Assembly: GCF_013031355.1 (NCBI RefSeq)
Contig: NZ_WPZO01000001.1
Coordinates: 744,001-808,000, forward strand
Origin: Ruegeria arenilitoris
GTDB taxonomy: Bacteria > Pseudomonadota > Alphaproteobacteria > Rhodobacterales > Rhodobacteraceae
DNA: 64,000 nt
Direction: 5' to 3'
Part shown: positions 1 through 9,538 of the stretch, piece by piece
Layout of the letters: each line of letters starts with the position of its first letter
Position numbering within the stretch: the first letter of the stretch is position 1
The notes under the pieces: generated by a model
What the model saw: the letters and a program-made list of their open reading frames with translations, nothing else
What the model was told of the DNA's origin: nothing
The model's database searches: none
Position numbers and translations under genes: made by a program

Positions 1-354
1 ATGCACGCGGTGACCGACGCGATCTATGGCGCATTGGCACAGGGCGACATCGGTCAGCACTTCCCGCCTTCGGACCCGCAATGGAAGGGCGCCGCCAGCA
101 CGATCTTCCTGCGTCACGCGGTCGAACTGGCCGAGAAGATGGGATACGCCATCTCGAATGTCGACTGCACATTGGTCTGCGAATACCCGAAGATCGGGCC
201 TCACGCGCCTGCCATGCGAGAGGAAATGGCCCGGATCATGGAGCTGCGCGCCGATCAGGTCTCGGTCAAGGCGACCACATCAGAACGGCTGGGGTTTACC
301 GGGCGTAGTGAGGGGATCGCCTCGCTTGCCACTGCCTGTCTGTTGAAATCATGA
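1..354 (+). CDS. ispF: 2-C-methyl-D-erythritol 2,4-cyclodiphosphate synthase (C-terminal part, probably of an IspDF fusion)
   Basis: The reading frame is open at the left window edge, so only the last 117 residues or so are visible. They match the IspF cyclodiphosphate synthase: [11 protein letters not shown] (the substrate-proximal helix), [16 protein letters not shown], and the C-terminal [19 protein letters not shown]. IspF closes 4-diphosphocytidyl-methylerythritol 2-phosphate into MEcPP in the non-mevalonate isoprenoid pathway. In alphaproteobacteria IspF is usually fused behind IspD, but the IspD part lies outside the window, so the fusion is inferred. The stop overlaps the start of pgpA by four bases (ATGA), indicating translational coupling. 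Confidence 0.93.
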   Translation: MHAVTDAIYGALAQGDIGQHFPPSDPQWKGAASTIFLRHAVELAEKMGYAISNVDCTLVCEYPKIGPHAPAMREEMARIMELRADQVSVKATTSERLGFTGRSEGIASLATACLLKS

Positions 355-848
355 ATGCCGCGCGCCTGATCGGAACCGTGTGTGGCGTCGGTTACCTGCG
401 CCCGGCGCCGGGGACGTGGGGATCGCTGGCCGCGCTGCCCTTGGCATGGGTCTTGCATACTATTGGTGGCTTCCCGCTGCTGGTGATCGCAACACTTGCC
501 GTGTTCTTTGGCGGCCTCTGGGCCACTCGTGTAATGACCGAAGGACAGGACGATCACGACCCGTCCGAGATCGTCATTGACGAGGTCGCCGGACAATTCA
601 CCGCCTTGTGGGCGATTTCCTATCCGGCCTGGGCGTATGGGATCGATATCACGGCACTCTGGCCCGGCTGGATCGCCGGGTTCCTGCTTTTCCGCCTGTT
701 CGATATCACCAAACCCGGCCCTGTTGGCTGGGCTGATCGGCGCAATGACGCGATGGGCGTGATGCTGGACGACGTGATCGCGGGCATGTTCGCCGGAACC
801 GGCGTGCTGATCCTTGCCGGCATCTCACACGGAGTTCTGGGGCTATGA
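351..848 (+). CDS. pgpA: phosphatidylglycerophosphatase A
   Basis: A 165-residue membrane protein that removes the phosphate from phosphatidylglycerophosphate to give phosphatidylglycerol at the inner membrane. The family signature [10 protein letters not shown] lies near residue 65, together with the N-terminal [14 protein letters not shown] loop and several hydrophobic segments. The length is normal for PgpA. It overlaps ispF upstream and the CinA-type gene downstream by four bases each (ATGA at 351 and 845), so the three genes form a tight operon. The pairing of pgpA with a short CinA gene is common in Rhodobacterales. Confidence 0.95.
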   Translation: MNAARLIGTVCGVGYLRPAPGTWGSLAALPLAWVLHTIGGFPLLVIATLAVFFGGLWATRVMTEGQDDHDPSEIVIDEVAGQFTALWAISYPAWAYGIDITALWPGWIAGFLLFRLFDITKPGPVGWADRRNDAMGVMLDDVIAGMFAGTGVLILAGISHGVLGL

Positions 849-1327
849 CCGTTGCCGTGCTTCTCGACCGCGCCAAGGCGCAAGGCGTTATGATTGCCAC
901 CGCCGAAAGCTGCACCGGCGGTATGGTCGCTGCGGCGCTGACCGATATCCCCGGCAGTTCCGCCGTGGTCGAGCGCGGCTTTGTCACCTACACCAACACC
1001 GCCAAGCAGCAGATGTTGGGTGTGCGGGCCGAGACACTGGCCGCACATGGCGCGGTTTCAGAACAGGTCGCGGGCGAAATGGCTGAAGGGGCGCTGAGGA
1101 ATTCCGACGCGCAGCTCACCGTTTCGGTCACCGGTATCGCGGGCCCCGGCGGGTCCGAATTCAAGCCCGAGGGCCGGGTCTGTTTTGGGCTGGCCGCAGA
1201 AGGCGCACCGACCCGCACCGAAACGGTCGATTTTGGCGCGCTTGGCCGCGACAACGTCCGCCATGCGGCGCGGGATCACGCGCTGGATCTGCTGTCACAG
1301 GGACTTTTTACTATCGCCCAAAAATAA
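845..1327 (+). CDS. CinA-family nicotinamide-nucleotide amidase (stand-alone C-terminal domain)
   Basis: A 160-residue protein corresponding to the CinA C-terminal (PncC) domain, which deamidates nicotinamide mononucleotide to nicotinic acid mononucleotide in pyridine nucleotide recycling. Visible motifs are TAESCTGGMVAAALTDIPGSS near the N terminus, with the conserved Ser, and VTGIAGPGGSEFKPEGRVCFG in the middle. The N-terminal MoCF-like ADP-ribose pyrophosphatase domain of full-length CinA is absent; this is the normal short form rather than a truncation. It is the last gene of the ispDF-pgpA-cinA unit, and a weak GCGCC/GGCGC hairpin follows at about 1329-1350. Confidence 0.9.
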   Translation: MTVAVLLDRAKAQGVMIATAESCTGGMVAAALTDIPGSSAVVERGFVTYTNTAKQQMLGVRAETLAAHGAVSEQVAGEMAEGALRNSDAQLTVSVTGIAGPGGSEFKPEGRVCFGLAAEGAPTRTETVDFGALGRDNVRHAARDHALDLLSQGLFTIAQK

Positions 1328-1472
1328 GGCTGTCCGCGCCATTCGGCGCACATTTAATCACCAGTTAACAAAAAGCCCCCAAAGTAGGCGCAAAAATTGG
1401 CGTCTGCCTCTTTTTTCCCCGCCCCCTCTCCGCTTCAAGGCGCGCCACGCAAGCTGAAGAGGAGACCGGCCG

Positions 1473-2654
1473 ATGAATGGAGCCGATACTGCCTGGATCA
1501 TAGTGGCAACCGCCCTGGTCCTGTTCATGACATTGCCGGGTCTGGCCCTGTTTTACGGAGGCCTCGTGCGCGCCCGCAACGTGCTGAGTGTCTTCATGCA
1601 CTGTTTCAGCATCGCCTGTCTGATGAGCATCCTGTGGCTGGTTGCAGGCTATTCTATCGCGTTCGGCGACGGTGGATCGGGTCTATGGGGTGGTCTGGGC
1701 AAGGCCTTCCTGAACGGTGTGGATGCCGACAGCCTGTCGGGCACCCTGCCCGAGGTTCTGTTCTTTGCCTTCCAGATGACCTTTGCCATCATCACCCCTG
1801 CCCTGATCGTCGGTGCTTATGTGGAACGCGTGGGCTTTGGATTTGTGCTCACCTTCTCGGCCCTGTGGATGCTGCTGTGCTATGCGCCGGTCGTTCACTG
1901 GATCTGGGGCGGCGGTATCCTGACCGACGGTGGTATACTGGGTGAGGTCGGCGTCCGTGATTTCGCAGGTGGCATCGTAGTGCACGAAACCGCCGGTCTG
2001 GCGGCGCTGATCATTGCCGTGATCCTTGGGCCGCGCCGCAACCGCACCACTCCTCCGCACAACCCCGGCTTTGTCATGATCGGGGCCGCAATGCTGTGGG
2101 TTGGCTGGTTCGGATTCAACGGCGGCTCACAACTGGCGGCCGATGGCGGCGCTGCAATGGCGATGACCGTTACACATATTTCGGCCGCGACTGCGTCGCT
2201 GACCTGGGCGCTGTGGGAGCGGATCAAGTATGGCAAGGCCTCGATGGTGGGTCTGGTCACCGGTACGATTGCCGGCCTGGCCTCGATCACGCCGGCGTCG
2301 GGCTATGTTGACCCGGTTCAGGCGCTTATCATCGGTGCGGTGGCGGGCGTGCTGTGCCAAGAGGCCGTCAACGTCATCCGCAATATGCTGAACATCGACG
2401 ACACGCTGGACGTATTCGCCGTGCACGGCGTCGGTGGTATCTTCGGCACCATCATGATCGCCGTCTTTGGCCTGGGCGCCTGGACCGCGCAGTTGGGCGG
2501 GTTGCTGATCGTGGGTATCTTTACGTCAGTTGTCACATTTGTGTTGATCAAGGTGGTTGCGCTCATCACTCCGCTTCGCGTAGACGCCGAGACCGAAACA
2601 AACGGGCTCGATCTGTCGGTACACGGCGAGCGCGCCTATGACATGAGCAGCTAA
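1473..2654 (+). CDS. amtB: ammonium transporter, Amt family
   Basis: A 393-residue polytopic inner-membrane protein of the Amt/Mep/Rh family. The first helix carries [16 protein letters not shown], the family hallmark. The twin pore histidines are visible in [11 protein letters not shown] and [14 protein letters not shown], and the ligand-site Trp in [10 protein letters not shown]. About eleven hydrophobic segments are present. A good ribosome site (AAGAGGAG) sits near 1457. No signal peptide is obvious and no glnK PII gene is adjacent, unlike the common glnK-amtB pair, so coupling to PII would have to be in trans. A strong intrinsic terminator follows the stop. Confidence 0.95.
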   Translation: MNGADTAWIIVATALVLFMTLPGLALFYGGLVRARNVLSVFMHCFSIACLMSILWLVAGYSIAFGDGGSGLWGGLGKAFLNGVDADSLSGTLPEVLFFAFQMTFAIITPALIVGAYVERVGFGFVLTFSALWMLLCYAPVVHWIWGGGILTDGGILGEVGVRDFAGGIVVHETAGLAALIIAVILGPRRNRTTPPHNPGFVMIGAAMLWVGWFGFNGGSQLAADGGAAMAMTVTHISAATASLTWALWERIKYGKASMVGLVTGTIAGLASITPASGYVDPVQALIIGAVAGVLCQEAVNVIRNMLNIDDTLDVFAVHGVGGIFGTIMIAVFGLGAWTAQLGGLLIVGIFTSVVTFVLIKVVALITPLRVDAETETNGLDLSVHGERAYDMSS

Positions 2655-2687
2655 GCCCACCTTGGCTGCCACGCGCCCGCAAGGGCC

Positions 2688-2722
2688 AAAGCGGACCTCT
2701 TGACGGGGTCCGCTTTTCTTTT
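2688..2722 (+). terminator. intrinsic terminator of amtB
   Basis: The stem AAAGCGGACC pairs with GGTCCGCTTT around an eight-base loop and is followed by TTCTTTT. It lies 34 bases past the amtB stop and 76 bases before pyrE, separating the two transcription units. Confidence 0.85.
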
Positions 2723-2797
2723 AGGCGTTCGCCTCTCGACTCTGGGTCTAGGGTCGGGCTATCAGCCCGCAACGTCATTTTGTCCCGAGGTTGCACC

Positions 2798-3475
2798 ATG
2801 ATCCCCAGTTCTTTCCCCGATAGCACCGAAATCGCCCGCCTGACTGCGCGGATGCTGCTGGAGATCAAGGCTGTTCACTTCAATTCGCGCGAGCCGTTCA
2901 CCTTAGCAAGCGGCCTGCCCAGTCCGACCTATATCGACTGCCGCAAGCTGATCTCGTACCCGCGCATCCGCTCGACCCTGATGGATTTCCTGACCGTCAC
3001 CGTGATGCGCGACGCAGGGTTTGAGGCGTTTGACAATATTGCTGGGGGCGAGACTGCGGGCATTCCATTTGCGGCAATGGTCGCCGAGCGCATGGCGCTG
3101 CCGATGACCTATGTGCGCAAGAAACCCAAAGGCTATGGCCGCAACGCCCGCATCGAAGGCGCCATGAGCGAAGGCGAGCGTGTGCTGCTGGTCGAGGACC
3201 TGACCACCGATGGCGGCTCGAAACTGTCCTTTGTGGATGCGATCCGCGAAACCGGTGCCACCTGTGGGCACACAGCGGTCATTTTCTACTATGGCATCTT
3301 CCCCGAGACCGAAAAAACTTTGGGCGATCACGGCGTTCGGCTGCATCACCTGTGTACCTGGTGGGACGTTCTGGCCGAAGCCAAAGCGCAGAAAGCCTTT
3401 GATCAAGAGACACTTGACGGTGTCGAGGCCTTCCTGAACGACCCGCGCGGATGGCAGGAAGCCAACAAAAGCTGA
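2798..3475 (+). CDS. pyrE: orotate phosphoribosyltransferase
   Basis: A 225-residue type I phosphoribosyltransferase that joins orotate to PRPP to make OMP in pyrimidine synthesis. The PRPP-binding signature [14 protein letters not shown] is present near residue 130, and the orotate-contacting [14 protein letters not shown] segment precedes it. The start is the ATG at 2798 (MIPSSFPD); an in-frame TTG at 2780 would add six residues but has no support. It reads alone, with a terminator before it and 200 bases before dnaB. Confidence 0.95.
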   Translation: MIPSSFPDSTEIARLTARMLLEIKAVHFNSREPFTLASGLPSPTYIDCRKLISYPRIRSTLMDFLTVTVMRDAGFEAFDNIAGGETAGIPFAAMVAERMALPMTYVRKKPKGYGRNARIEGAMSEGERVLLVEDLTTDGGSKLSFVDAIRETGATCGHTAVIFYYGIFPETEKTLGDHGVRLHHLCTWWDVLAEAKAQKAFDQETLDGVEAFLNDPRGWQEANKS

Positions 3476-3675
3476 CGTCACGGCACCTGTTGAGAGAATT
3501 GGAACGTCATCCGACAGGGCGGTGAAAGCCACACAATATGTTGACGAATGACCCTTTCATGCTTCAACATGATGGGGCCCGGAGATATGCACAGTCTATC
3601 CCCAGAAACATACAATTTGCCCCGACTCATGGGGCTCGGGTATGGACTGTTTCCCAAGGGACGGTGAGAGCAGCA

Positions 3676-5166
3676 ATGAACGAGATAAGCAGCATCGAGC
3701 AGGCAGCGGCGCAGATTCAGAATGCCGAAACCATGCCGCACTCCATTGAGGCCGAGCAGCAGCTTCTGGGTGCGATCCTGACGAATAACGACCTCTATGA
3801 CCGGGTCGCCTCGATAATCGGGTCTGAACATTTCTATGACCCGGTTCATGCCCGCATCTATGAGGTCGCGGCCAATCGCATCGCCAAGAATGCGCTGGCT
3901 TCGCCCGTGACGTTGAAATCCTTCATGGCCGAGGATGAGGGCCTGAAGGAATTGGGCGGCCCCGCCTATCTGGTCAAACTGGCGGGCGCCTCGATCAGCG
4001 CCTTCGCGGTTCATGACTACGCCCAGATGATCTATGACCTCGCCATTCGGCGCGAGCTGATCCGTCTGGGCCGGGACATCTCGGACAAGGCGGCGCGGGT
4101 CGATGTGTCCAGCGAGCCGAAAGAACAAATCGTCGAAGCCGAGCAACAGCTTTATCAGTTATCCGAGCAGGGCCAGACCGAACAGGGATTTCAATCCTTC
4201 CTCAAGGCGGTCACAGAAGCCGTCAACGTCACCAACGAAGCGTACCAACGCGGTGGCGGCATGGCAGGTATTTCCACCGGTCTGGCCGACCTGGACAAAC
4301 AGCTTGGCGGCCTGCACCCGTCGGACCTGATCATCCTGGCCGGACGTCCGTCGATGGGGAAAACCTCGCTGGCGACCAACGTGGCGTTCAACGTGGCCAA
4401 GGCTTACAAGCGTGGCACCAAGCCGGACGGGTCTGAGGGCGCGATTGATGGCGGCGTCGTGGGTTTCTTCTCGCTTGAAATGAGCGCCGAGCAGTTGGCT
4501 GGACGTGTTCTGGCCGAAGCCTCTGAAATTTCGTCGCACAAGATCCGTCAGGGTGACATGACCGAGGCCGAGTTTCGCCGGTTCGTGGATGCCGCTAAAG
4601 AACTGGAGGCGTGTCCCCTGTTCATCGATGACACGCCTGCCTTGCCGATTTCACAGCTGGCCGCACGTGCACGCCGATTGAAGCGGACACATGGTCTGGA
4701 CCTGCTGGTCATCGACTATCTTCAGCTGTGTCGCGGGATGGCCGACAACCGGGTCAACGAGATCGCTGAGATCTCGATGGGCATGAAAGCCATCGCCAAG
4801 GAGTTGAACATCCCGGTCATCGCGCTATCCCAGCTCAGCCGTCAGGTCGAAAGCCGCGACGATAAACGCCCGCAGCTGTCTGACCTGCGGGAATCGGGCT
4901 CGATCGAACAGGACGCGGACGTGGTGATGTTCGTGTTCCGCGAGGAGTACTATAAGGAACGCGAAAAGCCTGGCGATCATGAGCTGGAAAAGATGGAAGA
5001 GTGGAAGCAGGCCATGGAGCGCCTGCACGCCAAGGCCGAGGTTATCGTCGGCAAGCAGCGTCACGGTCCCATCGGTACGGTCGAGCTATCGTTTGAGGCG
5101 CAGTTCACCCGTTTTGGCAATCTGGTCAAACCGTGGCAGCAGGACGGCCAGATCGAGGGCTACTGA
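3676..5166 (+). CDS. dnaB: replicative DNA helicase DnaB
   Basis: A 496-residue hexameric replication-fork helicase. The N-terminal primase-interacting domain begins PHSIEAEQQLLGAIL. The RecA-like C-terminal domain carries Walker A GRPSMGKTS near residue 223, Walker B LLVIDYLQL near 345, and ALSQLSRQVESRDDKRPQLSDLRESG. The start at 3676 (MNEISSIEQ) is preferred over an ATG at 3538 that would add 46 non-conserved residues; GGTGAG lies just upstream. A TTGACG at 3541 could be part of the promoter. It converges on the GNAT gene with one base between the stops and no visible terminator. The dnaB-alr-radA neighbourhood is conserved in alphaproteobacteria. Confidence 0.96.
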   Translation: MNEISSIEQAAAQIQNAETMPHSIEAEQQLLGAILTNNDLYDRVASIIGSEHFYDPVHARIYEVAANRIAKNALASPVTLKSFMAEDEGLKELGGPAYLVKLAGASISAFAVHDYAQMIYDLAIRRELIRLGRDISDKAARVDVSSEPKEQIVEAEQQLYQLSEQGQTEQGFQSFLKAVTEAVNVTNEAYQRGGGMAGISTGLADLDKQLGGLHPSDLIILAGRPSMGKTSLATNVAFNVAKAYKRGTKPDGSEGAIDGGVVGFFSLEMSAEQLAGRVLAEASEISSHKIRQGDMTEAEFRRFVDAAKELEACPLFIDDTPALPISQLAARARRLKRTHGLDLLVIDYLQLCRGMADNRVNEIAEISMGMKAIAKELNIPVIALSQLSRQVESRDDKRPQLSDLRESGSIEQDADVVMFVFREEYYKEREKPGDHELEKMEEWKQAMERLHAKAEVIVGKQRHGPIGTVELSFEAQFTRFGNLVKPWQQDGQIEGY

Positions 5167-5167
5167 T

Positions 5168-5719
5168 CTACCACAACTCGGGCCTGTTGAACGCGCTGAC
5201 ACAGCGCGACGGGCCTTCAATTGGTGTCTCATCCCCGCTCAAAGATTGCCCCAGCCATCCATGCGGCATACTCAAAGGCATGGGCGGCTTGGCGATCGAT
5301 TCAGTGATCGGCTGAAACCCGGTTTTGCTGTAATAGGCCGGGTCGCCGTAGGTCGTGACAAAATCCACACCGTGCAGGCGCAATTGCTCCAGCCCGAACC
5401 CAATCAGCTTCTGACCGATCCCCGATTTCTGCCGGTCTGTTCGCACCGCCACCGGAGACATCAGGAACACCTGGCGCGGGTCCTGATCGTAGTGAAGGCG
5501 AGAAAACAGGATGCACCCGGCCAACGCGTCGCGGTCCATCGCCAAAACACCCAGCAGATCATCCTCAGGGGTCGATTTCAAAAGGTCAGCCGCCAAGGCA
5601 CTGACCACGCGCCCTTCTTCCTCGCTTTCCGAGGCAGAAAAGACATCCCGGAAAAATCCGGGCAATTCGGCAGCACGTGTTTTATAATCGGCGCTCAGGT
5701 TCACCACTTTCGGCTCCAT
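5168..5719 (-). CDS. GNAT-family N-acetyltransferase (YhbS-like)
   Basis: A 183-residue acetyltransferase-fold protein. The acetyl-CoA-binding motif A is VRTDRQKSGIGQKLIGFGLEQL (Q/R-x-x-G-x-G/A), preceded by the beta-4 strand FLMSPVAV, and motif B resembles YYSKTGFQPI. The layout matches YhbS-type acetyltransferases. The substrate cannot be read from sequence. It is transcribed against dnaB and its stop lies one base from the dnaB stop. The start codon ATG at 5719 is followed by EPKVVNLS. Confidence 0.85.
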   Translation of the reverse strand: MEPKVVNLSADYKTRAAELPGFFRDVFSASESEEEGRVVSALAADLLKSTPEDDLLGVLAMDRDALAGCILFSRLHYDQDPRQVFLMSPVAVRTDRQKSGIGQKLIGFGLEQLRLHGVDFVTTYGDPAYYSKTGFQPITESIAKPPMPLSMPHGWLGQSLSGDETPIEGPSRCVSAFNRPELW

Positions 5720-5915
5720 ATTTTTTCAGTATCAACGATCCAATCTCAGCAACTTCAGTTGATCACAGGACGAACACAATGGCGAGACGCTGGCACCACC
5801 CGACCAAAGCCTATTTCTGCCAAGTCTTTGGCATACAGGCCAGAAGCTGCGCAGTATCGCCACGATAGATACAAGAATTGCCGTATTCCCCCTTGACCTA
5901 CAGCGCTCCAATGTC

Positions 5916-6962
5916 ATGAACAGCACCATGAGTACCGCACGTTTGACGATCAATCTTCAGGCGCTGGCCAGCAACTGGCGGGCGCTCAACGCAAAAACGG
6001 ATGTCGAGACCGGCGCCGTGGTCAAGGCCGACGCCTATGGTCTGGGGGCCGGGCCGGTATCCGCAGCCCTGGCCGAGGAAGGCGTTCGCAAGTTTTTTGT
6101 CGCCGTTGCCGAAGAAGGCGTCGCCGTGCGCAAGGCCATTGGCCCCGGTCCGTTGATCGGCGTGTTCTCGGGTCATATGGAAGGCGACACCGATCTGCTA
6201 CGCGATCATGACCTGACGCCGCTGATCAATTCACCCGAACAATTCCTGCGCCACCAGCAGTCTTTGCCGGATCATTCCTTTGGCATTCAGTTGGACAGCG
6301 GCATGAACCGTCTTGGCCTGGAACCTGCCGACTGGGCCGCGCTGCGACCCAAAGCCGAGCCGCTGAACCCTGCGGTGGTCATGTCGCACCTCGCCTGCTC
6401 GGACGAACCCGATCACCCGATGAACCTTCAGCAACTGAAGACATTCCGCGAGATGACGGATGGCGTCACAGCGCCCCGGTCGTTGGCGGCCACTGGTGGC
6501 ACGCTGTTGGGCTCCGAATTTCATTTCGACTTCTGCCGCCCCGGTGTTGGCCTTTACGGTGGCATGCCCTTTGCTGACGCCAAACCCGTTGTGACGGCCG
6601 ATCTGCCCGTCATACAGGTGCGTGCCGTCGAAGTCGGGGAATCCGTTGGCTACGGCAACAGCTGGGTCGCCCGGCGTCCGTCGCGGATCGCGACCGTGGC
6701 CGCAGGCTATGCCGACGGTCTGCACCGCGCCATCGGTGGAGGTATCGACACTTTCGCTGGCGGTAAACCCTGCCCCGTGGTCGGCCGTATCTCGATGGAC
6801 CTGATCACCGTCGACGTCACCGACCTGCCCGAAGACCCGGAACGCCTGCGCATTCTGAATGGCCACCAAACCGTCGATGACCTGGCCGAGGCCGCAGGCA
6901 CCATTGGGTACGAAATCCTCACCTCGCTTGGCGCGCGCTATTCCCGGGGCTACGTGGAATGA
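5916..6962 (+). CDS. alr: alanine racemase
   Basis: A fold-type III PLP enzyme of 348 residues that interconverts L- and D-alanine for peptidoglycan synthesis. The PLP-binding lysine lies in [12 protein letters not shown] near residue 36. The C-terminal domain carries GYADGLHRA and [15 protein letters not shown], the segment that donates residues across the dimer. A second ATG at 5928 ([13 protein letters not shown]) is an equally good start. The stop overlaps the mlaE start (ATGA), so alr heads or joins the mlaEF unit. Confidence 0.94.
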   Translation: MNSTMSTARLTINLQALASNWRALNAKTDVETGAVVKADAYGLGAGPVSAALAEEGVRKFFVAVAEEGVAVRKAIGPGPLIGVFSGHMEGDTDLLRDHDLTPLINSPEQFLRHQQSLPDHSFGIQLDSGMNRLGLEPADWAALRPKAEPLNPAVVMSHLACSDEPDHPMNLQQLKTFREMTDGVTAPRSLAATGGTLLGSEFHFDFCRPGVGLYGGMPFADAKPVVTADLPVIQVRAVEVGESVGYGNSWVARRPSRIATVAAGYADGLHRAIGGGIDTFAGGKPCPVVGRISMDLITVDVTDLPEDPERLRILNGHQTVDDLAEAAGTIGYEILTSLGARYSRGYVE

Positions 6963-7741
6963 ACCCATTGAATCTGCTGGGGGGTCTGGGCCGGGCGGTC
7001 CTCGCGCTGTTCGCCACGTTCGGCAAAGTTGCGCTGTTTTCGGTGGATGCGATCTCGCATATCTTCCGCCCGCCCTACTACCCGCGCGAATTCCTGGTTG
7101 CACTGATGAATATCGGCTGGCTATCGCTGCCGGTTGTCGGAATGACCGCCATCTTCACCGGCGGCGCGCTGGCCCTGCAGATCTACGCCGGTGGCGCCCG
7201 TTTCAATGCCGAGGCCGTGGTGCCGCAGATCGTCGCCATCGGTATGGTGCGCGAACTTGGCCCCGTTCTGGTTGGCCTGATGATTGCGGCCCGCGTAACC
7301 TCGTCCATCGCCGCCGAGATCGCCACCATGAAAGTGACCGAGCAGATCGATGCGCTGGTCACCCTGTCGACACATCCGATGAAATACCTGACCGCCCCTC
7401 GCGTTCTGGCCGCGCTGATCACCGTTCCGCTGTTGGTGGGTATCGGCGATATCATCGGCATCGCGGGCGGTTATGTGGTGGCGACACAGAACCTGGGCTT
7501 CAACCCCGCGACCTACCTGCAGAACACGGTCAACTTCCTTGAAACGCACGACATCCTGTCCTCGCTGGCCAAGGGCGCAACCTTTGGCCTGATCGCGGCC
7601 CTGATGGGCTGTTATTACGGCATGAACTCGGGCCGAGGCGCGCAGGGTGTAGGCCGGGCCACCAAATCATCGGTCGAATCCGCCGCCATCATGATTCTGG
7701 CCGCCAACTTCATTCTGACAGGGGTGTTCTTCTCGCTATGA
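6959..7741 (+). CDS. mlaE: MlaE-type ABC transporter permease
   Basis: A 260-residue inner-membrane permease of the MlaE/Ycf63 family, which works with an MlaF ATPase and an MCE protein in phospholipid trafficking between inner and outer membranes. The signature region [38 protein letters not shown] covers residues 97-134 or so. Four to five transmembrane segments are visible, plus an amphipathic N-terminal stretch. It overlaps alr and mlaF by four bases each. No MCE-domain gene (mlaD) follows. Confidence 0.92.
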   Translation: MNPLNLLGGLGRAVLALFATFGKVALFSVDAISHIFRPPYYPREFLVALMNIGWLSLPVVGMTAIFTGGALALQIYAGGARFNAEAVVPQIVAIGMVRELGPVLVGLMIAARVTSSIAAEIATMKVTEQIDALVTLSTHPMKYLTAPRVLAALITVPLLVGIGDIIGIAGGYVVATQNLGFNPATYLQNTVNFLETHDILSSLAKGATFGLIAALMGCYYGMNSGRGAQGVGRATKSSVESAAIMILAANFILTGVFFSL

Positions 7742-8484
7742 TCCGGATGGAGAACGTACATAAAACCTTTGGCGACAATCAGGTTTTAAAAGGCATGAGC
7801 CTTGAGATTCCCAAGGGCACGTCGATGGTCATCATTGGTGGGTCGGGCACCGGCAAGTCGGTGGCGCTGAAATGCGTTCTGGGCCTGATCAAACACGACA
7901 GCGGCATGATTTATGTGGACGGCAAGGATGCCACCAAAGGCGACCGCGATGCCTTTCTGGCCCGGTTCGGGATGCTGTTTCAGGGTGCTGCCTTGTTTGA
8001 CTCTCTGCCCGTCTGGCAGAACGTTGCTTTTCGCCTGCTGCGCGGTCCACTCAAGCGTCCGCGGGAATACGCCCGCGAAATCGCCATTGAGAAACTGCGC
8101 CGTGTGGGTCTGAAATCCGACGTGGCCGACCGGTTCCCGTCCGAACTGTCCGGCGGGATGCAGAAACGTGTCGGCCTCGCCCGCGCCATCGCCGCCGAAC
8201 CCGAGATCATCTTTTTCGACGAACCCACCACCGGGTTGGACCCGATCATGTCCGGCGTCATCAACGACCTGATCCGCGAGATCGTGACCGAGATGGGCGC
8301 CACCGCGATGACCATCACCCACGATATGAGCTCCGTCCGCGCCATTGCCGACAACGTCGCCATGCTGCACGGAGGCGTCATCCAGTGGACCGGCCCGGTC
8401 AGCCAGATGGATGCCTCAGGCGATCCCTATGTCGAGCAGTTTATAAGCGGGAGTGCAGAAGGGCCGATTGAGGCAGTGCGGTGA
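7738..8484 (+). CDS. mlaF: MlaF-type ABC transporter ATP-binding protein
   Basis: A 248-residue ABC ATPase. Walker A is GGSGTGKS near residue 38, the signature motif is LSGGMQKRVGLARA near 138, Walker B IIFFDEPTTGLDP, and the switch histidine THDMSS. These match the MlaF/Ttg2A group that energises the MlaE permease. It is translationally coupled to mlaE by the ATGA overlap at 7738, and its stop overlaps a GTG start for the next ORF. The gene set here is alr-mlaE-mlaF, an orphan gene, then a PqiA-like gene. Confidence 0.94.
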   Translation: MIRMENVHKTFGDNQVLKGMSLEIPKGTSMVIIGGSGTGKSVALKCVLGLIKHDSGMIYVDGKDATKGDRDAFLARFGMLFQGAALFDSLPVWQNVAFRLLRGPLKRPREYAREIAIEKLRRVGLKSDVADRFPSELSGGMQKRVGLARAIAAEPEIIFFDEPTTGLDPIMSGVINDLIREIVTEMGATAMTITHDMSSVRAIADNVAMLHGGVIQWTGPVSQMDASGDPYVEQFISGSAEGPIEAVR

Positions 8485-8933
8485 ACAGTACCCTGACGGT
8501 TTTAGAGTTTTCTAAGCTCGTTATGGCCGCCGGGTCTTTCTATCTGTTCAGCCTCGTCATACTGGTAAATATCCTTTTTCCACTGTTTGGAAGAGTATCA
8601 GGCGCCAAAGGTGTTGGATTGGCTGAGACGACTGAAATACCTCAACAGCGTCAACGCAGGGGTGTTTTGTCAGGACTTAAAAGACTGCCTTTTGTGGTAA
8701 GGTGGCTGATACTGCTTTCAGCTTTCTTTGCGACTGCAAAATTTTTGCTCTTGTGGTTTGATTACATACGATCTGCTGACATTTCTGCGCTCTACTTTTT
8801 GACTGGGTTAATTTATTTCTCAGCAGGGTATTTCGTGCGAATGCACTGGCTTCGTGATCGGTCAAAATCGATCGGAAAACTTGATTTTGCCTGCATTCTC
8901 TTTTGCATATGTTTCATGTTCACCCAAATATGA
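8481..8933 (+). CDS. hypothetical AT-rich membrane protein
   Basis: A 150-residue predicted membrane protein with no family I recognise. Hydrophobic segments are seen at about residues 15-36, 70-90, 97-118 and 130-148, with a positively charged loop (RQRRGVLSGLKRLP) between the first two. The GTG start at 8481 overlaps the mlaF stop; an ATG at 8523 is the next choice. Base composition is clearly lower in GC (about 45% by eye) and codon use differs from both neighbours, which suggests recent acquisition. It sits four bases before the PqiA-like gene and may be co-transcribed with it. Confidence 0.65.
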   Translation: MNSTLTVLEFSKLVMAAGSFYLFSLVILVNILFPLFGRVSGAKGVGLAETTEIPQQRQRRGVLSGLKRLPFVVRWLILLSAFFATAKFLLLWFDYIRSADISALYFLTGLIYFSAGYFVRMHWLRDRSKSIGKLDFACILFCICFMFTQI

Positions 8934-8937
8934 AACC

Positions 8938-9390
8938 ATGACCCTCCGCCTCGCCACTCTCTCACTGCTGATCCTCTACCCTATCGCGTGGTTTGCCCCC
9001 CTTATGCGCGCGGGGCTTCTCCCGATCTTCGGTCTCAGCGAAATCAGCGTCATCACAGGCCTCCAGTCCCTCTGGAAATCCGACGTCTTCCTCGCGCTGA
9101 TCGTCACCATCTTCGCCCTCGTTGCGCCCTTTATCAAAACCATCGGCACCGCCCTGATCCAATGGGACCTGCTGGATGCGCGCGTGCAACCTGCGCTGAA
9201 CATCCTAGGCAAACTGGCCATGGCCGACATCTTCCTGATCGCGCTTTACATCACTTTGGCCAAGGGAATTTCCTACGCGACCATTGAAACCGCATGGGGT
9301 CTTTACCTGTTTACGGCGTGCATTCTGGCCTCGATCGCATTGGGCCAGATTACCGAAATGACACGCAATTCACGAAATTCTCAGAGCTAA
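8938..9390 (+). CDS. PqiA-like paraquat-inducible protein A domain protein
   Basis: A 150-residue membrane protein with four hydrophobic segments and the pattern of a single PqiA domain: FAPLMRAG near the start, ISVITGLQSLWKSDVFLALIVTIFALVAPFIK in the middle, LGKLAMADIFLIALYI and a final helix. PqiA proteins accompany MCE-type lipid transport systems in the cell envelope, which fits the mlaEF genes upstream. The start at 8938 (MTLRLATLS) is chosen over an in-frame ATG at 8854 that lies inside the previous ORF. The zinc-binding cysteines of some PqiA domains are absent. The lipid transport role is inferred. Confidence 0.72.
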   Translation: MTLRLATLSLLILYPIAWFAPLMRAGLLPIFGLSEISVITGLQSLWKSDVFLALIVTIFALVAPFIKTIGTALIQWDLLDARVQPALNILGKLAMADIFLIALYITLAKGISYATIETAWGLYLFTACILASIALGQITEMTRNSRNSQS

Positions 9391-9538
9391 TTGATTGAAA
9401 ATGTTCATCTGAGTATCATCATTATATTTCGAGCAGTAAAAATTTGTAGTTTACGGGTCCGCAGCGGATCATTCTGCGTGTTTTAGGTGTCTCCGCTTGG
9501 GCTTGGTGTTAACCGGTTCCAGAAGGAGTTCGTCGATC

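Noticed and set aside
1410..1440. A TTGGCG...CTTTT stretch before amtB as a sigma-54 promoter
   Set aside because: The GG and GC elements are not spaced by ten bases, so the -24/-12 pattern fails.
3538..3675. N-terminal extension of dnaB from an ATG at 3538
   Set aside because: The extra 46 residues are not part of DnaB homologues; the ATG at 3676 has a ribosome site and begins conserved sequence.
9516..9531. GTTC...GTTC pair upstream of the gene preceding radA, as a LexA box
   Set aside because: The alphaproteobacterial LexA box needs seven bases between the GTTC repeats; here there are eight, and the second copy overlaps the ribosome site.
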